From Actinomycetota bacterium (lineage in GTDB: Bacteria; Actinomycetota; Acidimicrobiia; Acidimicrobiales; Ilumatobacteraceae): DNA of 42,320 nucleotides. Below the pieces are notes generated by a model. It made no database searches. It was not told the origin of the DNA and saw nothing but the letters and a program-made list of their open reading frames with translations. Positions 27,148-34,463 of the stretch are shown piece after piece (the first letter of the stretch is position 1; every line of letters begins with the position of its first letter). Both the position numbers and the translations under genes were made by a program. Location: NCBI GenBank assembly GCA_027730505.1, contig JAQCGT010000012.1, positions 1-42,320 of the forward strand. The letters run 5' to 3'.

Positions 27148-28661
27148 GTCGAAACAGTCGCCGAATCCCCGTCGTACTCGGGGTCATTGCGTCGCTCGGC
27201 CTAATCATCGGGGCACCGCTCTACCTGCGTGCCGTTGAGGACGACCTCGCAGGCCGCGTACTGGCGGCAGCTGTCGAGGCTGAACCAATGGTCAATGGCG
27301 TGACCTTCGATGGCCAAGACGGCACCGTGTTCTGCGTCACCCCGCTCGATTATCCGGCGAGCCTCGTCGCTGCCCTCAAGGAGGTGAGCGGCGTGCGCTC
27401 GATTACCGCTGATCGCACCTGCCGGGTGCTGCGCGCCCCCACCGTCGACCCCAACCTGCCGGTCGCCGTGACTGTCGCCACGTCGACCACCACCACCGTC
27501 GCATCGCCAATCGATCCGACCACCACCACGCTCGGGTCTTCCACCACGACCACCACATCGGTCCCTGAACCCGAAACCGAAGGCGATGCGATCGTCGAGC
27601 AACTCACCTCTGACCCAGCGCTCACCACCTTCGCCCGAATCATCGACGCGTCCGGACGTATTGCTGGCGAATCGGGGCCCATCACATTGCTCGCTCCGGT
27701 GGACGGCGCCTTTGATGACCTCGGTGCCGACGCCCTCGCTGCGCTGCTTGCCGACCCGACGGCCCTCGACGCCCTCATCGATCGTCACCTGCTCGACGAC
27801 GACGGCGATCGAGTCGTACCCGACGGCGACAACCTGATCGTCGACGGAACTGCCCGCCTCATCGACCGTGTCGATGTCGGCAGCAGTTCGATCTGGCTGA
27901 TCGATGCCGTGCTCGCTTCTGGAGACCTTGGAATCGTGCCGACACTGCGAGTCGACCTCGCGGTCGACGGCGTTGAGATCATCGGCACTCTCGCCGACCA
28001 GACGACGCTCGACCGTTTCGTTGTCGCAGCATCCGCCGCAGGCCTACCCGTGAACGTCACCCTAGACCCCAACGAGACGACGACAGTCGCCCCGGCCGAC
28101 GTCGGTCCGCTTGAGCGTCTGATCAGAGCGATGGTGACCCTCCTCGATACCGCGTCGCTGTCCGTCGATGACGACAGCGTGACTCTGATCGGTACCCGAT
28201 TTGACGAGACCGATGCCGACACCGTGGCCGCGCTCGCCCGGGTGCTCGACGCCGAGGTGACCATCACCGCCCGCCCGAGCCCTACCCAAGCGGAGATAGA
28301 TCGTCTCAACGATGTGATCGCCGAACTGGTCGCCGCTGACCCGATCTCGTTCGAGTCGGGGAGCGCCCGGATCGTCGCCGGTAGCAATGATGTGCTTGCC
28401 CAGATCGCGGCGATCCTCGAGCGCAACGCAGAACTCGAGGTCACCGTGCGCGGCCACACCGACAGCAACGGTGTTCCGGCCTCGAACCTCGCGCTCGGGG
28501 CATCGCGAGCCGATGCCGTCGTGAATGCACTCGTCGACCTCGGCATCGACGCAGGTCGTCTGACCGCACAGGGAGTGGGCTCGGCAGAACCGGTGGTCAT
28601 CGACGGGATCGAGGACCCCGAGCGGAGTCGCCGTGTCGAGTTCGTCCTCGTGGGAGGATGA
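27126..28661 (+). CDS. OmpA-family C-terminal domain protein with Thr-rich linker and fasciclin-like region
   Basis: TM segment near N-terminus; TTTTVASPIDPTTTTLGSSTTTTTSVPEP linker; LLAPVDGAFDDLGADALAALLADPTALDALIDRHLL; VTVRGHTDSNGVPASNLALGASRADAVVNALVDLGI; start uncertain (TTG 27126 or CTG 27144). Confidence 0.8.
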   Translation: MRPELLLSRNSRRIPVVLGVIASLGLIIGAPLYLRAVEDDLAGRVLAAAVEAEPMVNGVTFDGQDGTVFCVTPLDYPASLVAALKEVSGVRSITADRTCRVLRAPTVDPNLPVAVTVATSTTTTVASPIDPTTTTLGSSTTTTTSVPEPETEGDAIVEQLTSDPALTTFARIIDASGRIAGESGPITLLAPVDGAFDDLGADALAALLADPTALDALIDRHLLDDDGDRVVPDGDNLIVDGTARLIDRVDVGSSSIWLIDAVLASGDLGIVPTLRVDLAVDGVEIIGTLADQTTLDRFVVAASAAGLPVNVTLDPNETTTVAPADVGPLERLIRAMVTLLDTASLSVDDDSVTLIGTRFDETDADTVAALARVLDAEVTITARPSPTQAEIDRLNDVIAELVAADPISFESGSARIVAGSNDVLAQIAAILERNAELEVTVRGHTDSNGVPASNLALGASRADAVVNALVDLGIDAGRLTAQGVGSAEPVVIDGIEDPERSRRVEFVLVGG

Positions 28662-28668
28662 CGAGGCG

Positions 28669-29274
28669 ATGTTCTACACCCTCACCATCGGAATCCTTTG
28701 GTACCTGGTCGCGCTCGGACTCGGTCTCGTCATCGGATGGGTGCTGCGCAGCACCGCCGCCAGCCGACAGGTGAGCCGGGCGCGCCGCCGCCAACAGTCC
28801 GAGTCGGAAGCCGAGATCGCAGCATTGCGTGAACGGGCTAGCGACCTCGAGCGCGCTGCCGAGGAACGCGACGGGCTCAAGGCCGAATTGGAACGGCTCC
28901 GCGCAGCTGCCGAACGCCCGGCAGCCGACGCCTCCGAACCAATTGATGAACCCGCTCTTGACCTCACCCTCGACCTTGACACCGCTGCAGCCGTTCTCGG
29001 CAGGCGACTCGTGCTCGACGACCTGCGCGCAGTCAGCGGCATCGGCCCGGCGATCGAGCGACTGTGCCAAGGAATCGGTATCCGCACGTGGCTTGATCTC
29101 GCCACCACCGAGATCGGCGTACTGCGATCGATGCTGGCCGATGCCGGCCCGCGATTTGGCATGCACGATCCGACGAGTTGGCCCCAGCAAGCGCGACTGC
29201 TTGCCGAGGGACGATGGGACGAATTCAAAGAACTCGAGGCTCGTCTCGCCACCCAGCGCAGTGCCGCCACCTAG
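28669..29274 (+). CDS. Membrane-anchored coiled-coil protein with helix-hairpin-helix domain
   Basis: N-terminal TM IGILWYLVALGLGLVIGWVL; coiled-coil; LDDLRAVSGIGPAIERLCQGIGIRTWLDLA. Confidence 0.75.
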   Translation: MFYTLTIGILWYLVALGLGLVIGWVLRSTAASRQVSRARRRQQSESEAEIAALRERASDLERAAEERDGLKAELERLRAAAERPAADASEPIDEPALDLTLDLDTAAAVLGRRLVLDDLRAVSGIGPAIERLCQGIGIRTWLDLATTEIGVLRSMLADAGPRFGMHDPTSWPQQARLLAEGRWDEFKELEARLATQRSAAT

Positions 29275-29283
29275 CATGCGCTC

Positions 29284-29631
29284 ATGAGCGCACCAATCGG
29301 GCCCTACACACCCGCAGTTCGCGCCGGTGACTTCATCATCGTCTCCGGCCAACTCGGCATCGTCGGAGGTTCGCTTGCCGACGGCGTCACCGCCCAGACC
29401 ACCCAGGCCGTGGTGAACCTCGAGGCCCGTCTCGCCGAGATGGGCGCCGGGCTCGGCGATGTCGTCAAGACGATGTGCTTCCTGACCGACATGGGCACGT
29501 TCAGCGAGTTCAACGACGCCTACGTGGCCGCCTTCGGCGACCACCGCCCGGCCCGCTCGACCATCGGTGTCGCAGCACTACCGTTCAACGGTGCCGTCGA
29601 GATCGAAGCATGGGCGTACCGCCCGGCCTGA
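29284..29631 (+). CDS. RidA (YjgF/YER057c/UK114) family protein
   Basis: MSAPIGPYTPAVRAGDFIIVSGQLGI; GDVVKTMCFLTDMGTFSEFNDAYVAAFG; RSTIGVAALPFNGAVEIEAWA. Confidence 0.95.
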   Translation: MSAPIGPYTPAVRAGDFIIVSGQLGIVGGSLADGVTAQTTQAVVNLEARLAEMGAGLGDVVKTMCFLTDMGTFSEFNDAYVAAFGDHRPARSTIGVAALPFNGAVEIEAWAYRPA

Positions 29632-29664
29632 GCCGACCGGAGCCGAACAGGTAGGATCAGGGTC

Positions 29665-29820
29665 ATGGCCGGAGCCATCGCGATCGTCATCGTCCTCGCC
29701 CTCTTTCCCGTGTTGATCGGCATCAGCGGCGGGCTCGCAAGCGCCATCATCGGAGCGGTGCTGCAGCGCGACGGCGAGATTCGCCACGAGGGCAGCGAAC
29801 TCGCCGCCATCGACGACTGA
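29665..29820 (+). CDS. Small single-TM protein (51 aa), absent from the supplied ORF track
   Basis: MAGAIAIVIVLALFPVLIGISGGLASAIIGAVLQRDGEIRHEGSELAAIDD*; TAGGAT-N7-ATG upstream. Confidence 0.6.
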   Translation: MAGAIAIVIVLALFPVLIGISGGLASAIIGAVLQRDGEIRHEGSELAAIDD

Positions 29821-29824
29821 TCCG

Positions 29825-31198
29825 GTGGACACCACCTCGCACGAACTCGTCGTCCACTCCGCTCGGCTCGTCGCAACCTGCGACGCCAATCGAGCAGAGA
29901 TCCGCGGCGGATGGGTGGCTATCGACAATGGACTCATCACCGCGGTCGGATCCGGTCAGGCTCCCCGCGGTGCGAATGAGATCGATGCGTCGGGTTGCCT
30001 TGTCACCCCCGGGTTGATCAACACCCATCACCACCTCTATCAGAATCTGACACGGGCCTATCCGCCGATGACGGATTCACCGCTGTTCGGCTGGCTGCAG
30101 TCGCTGTATCCGCTGTGGGCGGCGCTCGACACCGAGTCGGTGTATCTGTCGGCGTGGGTTGGACTGGCCGAACTTGCCTTGTCGGGGTGCACAACCTCAA
30201 CCGATCATCTGTATGTGCATCCACGAGGTGCGGGTGACCTCCTGGCCGCTGAGATATCGGCGGCGATCGACCTCGGCATGCGGTTCCATCCGACGCACGG
30301 CTCGATGTCGCTGTCGGTGAAAGACGGCGGACTGCCCCCCGACGATGTCGTGAGCACCGACGATGAGATCCTCGCTGCGGCCGAGTCAGCGGTGAGCAGA
30401 CACCATGACCGTCAGCATGGTGCCATGGTGCGGATCGCCCTCGCCCCGTGCTCGCCGTTCAGCGTCACCGAGCAGTTGTTGATTCGTACAGCCGAATTGG
30501 CGGAGCGTCTCGACGTGCGTCTTCACACCCACTTCGCCGAGAACGCCGAGGACGACGAATTCAGCCTCGCCACCTTCGGCTGTCGACCGACCGAGTACCT
30601 CGAACGCACCGGATGGTGCACCGACCGCACGTGGGTCGCGCACTGCGTCATGCCGAACGCCGACGAGATCACGAGACTCGGTGCCGCCGGAGTCGGCGTG
30701 GCGCACTGTCCGAGCTCGAACCTGATCCTCGCCTCGGGCATTGCGCCGGTCGTTGCATTGCGCGACGCCGGATGTCATGTGGGCCTGGGCGTCGACGGTT
30801 CGTCATCTGCCGATTCGGCTTCGTTGTGGCTCGAAGCGCGCCAAGCGTTGCTGTTGGCCAAGTTGCGTGATGGCGCGGCGGCGATACGCGCCCGCGAGGT
30901 GCTCGAGATCGCCACCCTCGGTGGCGCTGCGTGTCTCGGCCGTAGCGGTGAACTCGGCGTGCTCACCACTGGAGCGGTCGGCGATGTCGCGATCTGGGAT
31001 CAGACCGGGCCGGCCCACGCCGGAGCGATCGCCGATCCGATCGAGGCATGGTTGCGTTGCGGTCCGACCGGGGCGCGAGACACGATCGTCGCCGGTCGGG
31101 CAGTGGTGCGCAATTCCGTGCTGGTGTCCGACCGGATGGATGAGATTCTCACCGCTCACGCCGTGGAAGCACGACGCATCCAGCGCCTGACCGACTGA
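29825..31198 (+). CDS. Amidohydrolase, 8-oxoguanine deaminase-like
   Basis: GLINTHHHLYQNLTRAYP; LHTHFAENAEDDEF; GVAHCPSSNLILASGIAPV; GLGVDGSSSADSASLW. Confidence 0.88.
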   Translation: MDTTSHELVVHSARLVATCDANRAEIRGGWVAIDNGLITAVGSGQAPRGANEIDASGCLVTPGLINTHHHLYQNLTRAYPPMTDSPLFGWLQSLYPLWAALDTESVYLSAWVGLAELALSGCTTSTDHLYVHPRGAGDLLAAEISAAIDLGMRFHPTHGSMSLSVKDGGLPPDDVVSTDDEILAAAESAVSRHHDRQHGAMVRIALAPCSPFSVTEQLLIRTAELAERLDVRLHTHFAENAEDDEFSLATFGCRPTEYLERTGWCTDRTWVAHCVMPNADEITRLGAAGVGVAHCPSSNLILASGIAPVVALRDAGCHVGLGVDGSSSADSASLWLEARQALLLAKLRDGAAAIRAREVLEIATLGGAACLGRSGELGVLTTGAVGDVAIWDQTGPAHAGAIADPIEAWLRCGPTGARDTIVAGRAVVRNSVLVSDRMDEILTAHAVEARRIQRLTD

Positions 31199-31201
31199 GA
31201 T

Positions 31202-31900
31202 TCAGACACCCCAGCGAGACTGGCCGAAGCGGTAGCCGACCGAGCGAACCGTCTGAATCAGATCGGCGTGCTCCTCACCGAGCTTGGCTCGCAGACGTCG
31301 CACATGCACGTCAACCGTGCGGGCGCCGCCGTAGTACTCGTATCCCCACACGCGGCTCAACAACATCTCACGGGTGAACACCTTGCCCGGATTCTGAGCC
31401 AGGAATTTCAACAACTCGTACTCCATGTACGTGAGGTCGAGCGGTCGATCACTGATCGAGGCCTGGTAGGTCTCGAGGTTCAGGGCGAGGTCGTCGTACA
31501 CGACGAGATCGCTGCGCGCCGCGACGGTGACCGTCGCAGCCATCAGGTGACGCATTCGTGCCTCGAGTTCACTCGGATGGAACGGTGCGAGGCAGAAGTC
31601 GTCGAAGAGGTCGTCCCGCAACTCGAGATCGGCGAGTTGTCCACCGGGAACGAGCACGAGCGTGCGCGCCGGATCGGAGTCGCCCTTGCGCAACGACCGA
31701 ACGAACGCCCACGCCGCCTCGGCATCAACGGTGAGATCGATGACTGCTCCGGCCCAACCGGTCGCCGGCCGAGCGTCAACGGCTCCCTCCCAACTGCTGA
31801 CACCCTTCCACGCATAGCCGGCGAGGTCGAGGGTACGCGCCAGTTCCGTGGACACCGGATCGCCGAACACGACGATCATTCCGATGTCCACCTGCGTCAC
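31202..31900 (-). CDS. OmpR-type winged-helix response regulator, GlnR-like
   Basis: LDLTYMEYELLKFLAQNPGKVFTREMLLSRVWGYEYYGGARTVDVHVRRLRAKLG; GTG 31900 overlaps upstream glutamine synthetase stop. Confidence 0.85.
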   Translation of the reverse strand: MTQVDIGMIVVFGDPVSTELARTLDLAGYAWKGVSSWEGAVDARPATGWAGAVIDLTVDAEAAWAFVRSLRKGDSDPARTLVLVPGGQLADLELRDDLFDDFCLAPFHPSELEARMRHLMAATVTVAARSDLVVYDDLALNLETYQASISDRPLDLTYMEYELLKFLAQNPGKVFTREMLLSRVWGYEYYGGARTVDVHVRRLRAKLGEEHADLIQTVRSVGYRFGQSRWGV

Positions 31901-33234
31901 AGCGACCCCAGATACCGGTCGATCTCGAACTGGCTGACGTGGGTCTTGTAGTCCCGCCACTCACGGCGCTTATTGCGCAAGAACCACTCGAAGATGTGCT
32001 CACCGAGCGCTTCGCGTGCGAGATCAGATTCCTCCATGACCCGCAGCGAGTCGGACAATGACTGTGGTAACTGGCCGATCCCCAGTCGTGACAACTCCCG
32101 GTCACCGAGTTCGAACAGGTTCGCGTCGGCCTCGCCCGGCAACTCGTACCCTTCGCGCACGCCTCGCATACCGGCTGCCAGCAGCATGGCGAACGCCAGA
32201 TACGGGTTGCAGCTCGGATCAGGGGAGCGGTATTCGAGGCGCGTCGCACTCGGATTACCGCGCTTTGGAATGGGCACCCGGATGAGACCCGACCGGTTGT
32301 TGCGGGCCCACGAAACGTGCACTGGAGCCTCGAAGCCCGGCACCAGCCGCTTGTAGGAGTTCACCGTCGGATTGGTGATCGCAGTGATCTCAGCGGCATG
32401 GCGCAACAGACCGGCCATGAACGACTTGGCCAGCGGTGACAGGTTGTACGGGTCATTGGGATCGTAGAAGGCGTTGTCATCACCGCGGAACAACGACATA
32501 TGGGTGTGCATGCCCGATCCCTGGACGCCCTCGAGCGGCTTTGGCATGAACGTGGCGTAGACGCCGTGCTGGGCGGCGACCTCACGCACCACCAGACGGA
32601 AGGTCATGACCGCATCAGCCATGATCAGCGCGTCGTCGTGGCGCAGGTCGATCTCCTGCTGGCTCGGCGAGTCCTCGTGGAACGAGTACTCGACCGGGAT
32701 GCCGAGCTGTTCGAGCGTGCGGATCGTCTGCTTGCGCAGATCACCGGTGGCGTCACGGGTGGTCAGATCGAAGTACCCGCCGGCGTCGAGAGGCACCGGA
32801 CGCTCGCCGGTGACCGGGGGAGCGAAGTAGAAGAACTCGATGTCGGGGGCGATGTAGAAGCTCAGCCCGTCAGATCGCAACGACTGCACCTGGCGACGCA
32901 ACACCTGGCGGGGGTCACCGTCGAATGGGGTGCCATCGAGGTGATGGATGTCGCAGAACACTCTCGCCTCAGTCGATGATTTGTCGCCCCACGGCAAAAT
33001 CTGGAACGTGTCGGGATCGGGGATCGCCAACACATCGGATTCCTGCACACGGGAGAATCCGTCGATCGACGACCCGTCGAAGGTCATACCGTCGCTCAGC
33101 GCGTTCTCGAGTTCGTTCTGGCTGATGGCGAAGCTCTTGAGGTTGCCGAGTACATCGGTGAACCACAGACGCACCATACGAACCCCGCGCTCGGCAGCGG
33201 TTTTCAGGACGTAGTCGCACTGTTGGTCGCGCAT
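31897..33234 (-). CDS. Type I glutamine synthetase (GlnA2-like)
   Basis: RLWFTDVLGNLKSFAI; MTFDGSSIDGF; KPLEGVQGSGMHTHMSL; start MRDQQC at 33234 with AAGGAGAG; ORF extends to 33543. Confidence 0.95.
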   Translation of the reverse strand: MRDQQCDYVLKTAAERGVRMVRLWFTDVLGNLKSFAISQNELENALSDGMTFDGSSIDGFSRVQESDVLAIPDPDTFQILPWGDKSSTEARVFCDIHHLDGTPFDGDPRQVLRRQVQSLRSDGLSFYIAPDIEFFYFAPPVTGERPVPLDAGGYFDLTTRDATGDLRKQTIRTLEQLGIPVEYSFHEDSPSQQEIDLRHDDALIMADAVMTFRLVVREVAAQHGVYATFMPKPLEGVQGSGMHTHMSLFRGDDNAFYDPNDPYNLSPLAKSFMAGLLRHAAEITAITNPTVNSYKRLVPGFEAPVHVSWARNNRSGLIRVPIPKRGNPSATRLEYRSPDPSCNPYLAFAMLLAAGMRGVREGYELPGEADANLFELGDRELSRLGIGQLPQSLSDSLRVMEESDLAREALGEHIFEWFLRNKRREWRDYKTHVSQFEIDRYLGSL

Positions 33235-33274
33235 GATCTCTCCTTCGGCGGGACAAGTGTGGCAGCAAAGTGCG

Positions 33275-33308
33275 AAAAGAGGGTCCCGCCGCAGCGGAAC
33301 CCTCTCTT
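33275..33308 (-). terminator. Strong hairpin between glnII-like and glnA-like genes, candidate terminator/attenuator
   Basis: 15-bp imperfect stem AAAAGAGGGTCCCGC/GCGGAACCCTCTCTT with CGCA loop; TTTT at the minus-strand 3' side. Confidence 0.65.
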
Positions 33309-33334
33309 CGAAGGGGGGATCTGTGGACTGGCGC

Positions 33335-34363
33335 TCAGCGCTTCTTCGAGCCCTTGGCAGCCGCCGTGCACACCGTGTCGGTGATGAGGCGGGCCACGGT
33401 GTAGGGATCGCAGTTGGCGTTGGGACGACGATCTTCGGCGTAACCCTTGCCGTCCTTCTCCACCTGCCACGGGATTCGGATCGAAGCGCCACGGTCAGAC
33501 ACGCCGTAGCTGAACTTGTCCCACGGAGCGGTCTCATGAGCACCGGTCAGACGGTCCTGGATGCCGTCGCCGTAGTTCATGACGAGATCCATGTAGTTCT
33601 TTCCGATCGCCTCGCAGGCAGCGGTGATCGCCCTGTAGCTCTCACGCATTGCGACAGTCGAGAAGTTGGTGTGACAGCCAGCGCCGTTCCAGTCACCCTT
33701 CTTGGGCTTGGCGTCGAAGCTGATGACTACGTCGTAATCCTCGGCGATGCGATGGAGAAGCCAGCGCGACACGTACATCTGGTCGCCGACAGCGGTCGGG
33801 CCGAGCGGTCCGATCTGGTACTCCCACTGGCCGGGCATGACCTCGGCGTTGGTGCCCGAGATCGACAGACCGGCATCGATGCAGGCCTGGGTGTGCTCTT
33901 CGACGATCTCACGACCGACGACGCGGCCGGTGCCGACGCCGCAGTAGTACGGACCCTGCGGGGCGGGCTGGCCACCACCGACGGGGAAGCCGAGGGGGCT
34001 GCCGTCGGGACGCAGCATCGTGTACTCCTGCTCGAGGCCGAAGATCATGGCGTCATCGGCGTACTTCTTCTCGATCCGGGCGCAGGCGGCACGGGTGTTC
34101 GACGGATGTGCACGCATGTTCGAGGCGAGCAACACCTCGCACATCACGAGGATGTTGCGACCACCACGGATGGGATCGGGGCACTGGAAGACCGGACGCA
34201 GCACACAGTCGGACTTGTCGCCCGTGGCCTGCTCGGTCGAGGAACCGTCGAAACCCCAGATCGGGGGTTCGGTGACCTCGTCATGGAGGATCTTGGTCTT
34301 GGACCGGAGCATGGGTGTCGGCTCATGGCCGTCGATCCAGATGTATTCAGCTTGGTACGCCAC
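33335..34363 (-). CDS. glnII: Type II glutamine synthetase
   Basis: WGFDGSSTEQATGDKSDCVLRPV; NAEVMPGQWEYQIGP; GAGCHTNFST; RGASIRIP. Confidence 0.93.
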   Translation of the reverse strand: MAYQAEYIWIDGHEPTPMLRSKTKILHDEVTEPPIWGFDGSSTEQATGDKSDCVLRPVFQCPDPIRGGRNILVMCEVLLASNMRAHPSNTRAACARIEKKYADDAMIFGLEQEYTMLRPDGSPLGFPVGGGQPAPQGPYYCGVGTGRVVGREIVEEHTQACIDAGLSISGTNAEVMPGQWEYQIGPLGPTAVGDQMYVSRWLLHRIAEDYDVVISFDAKPKKGDWNGAGCHTNFSTVAMRESYRAITAACEAIGKNYMDLVMNYGDGIQDRLTGAHETAPWDKFSYGVSDRGASIRIPWQVEKDGKGYAEDRRPNANCDPYTVARLITDTVCTAAAKGSKKR

Positions 34364-34421
34364 AGGGGACCCTTTCGGTTCAGATGGCTTGTAGGGGCGT
34401 CGCAGACGATGTCAGCACGCC

Positions 34422-34459
34422 GTTTCGAAGCCGTGTCCCAATTGTGAACGCCGTGTGAA
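34422..34459 (-). promoter_or_regulatory. Candidate GlnR-binding array upstream of glnII
   Basis: Minus strand: TTCAC-N6-TTCAC-N6-GACAC-N6-GAAAC (5-mers every 11 bp). Confidence 0.45.
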
Positions 34460-34463
34460 CTGG

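Noticed and set aside
27479-27562. ACC-rich repeat tract as a possible microsatellite or CRISPR-like repeat
   Set aside because: Degenerate Thr codons of an in-frame protein linker; no regular repeat-spacer structure.
33233-34447. 404-aa plus-strand ORF
   Set aside because: Antisense to glutamine synthetase genes; no recognisable motifs; also spans the terminator-like hairpin.
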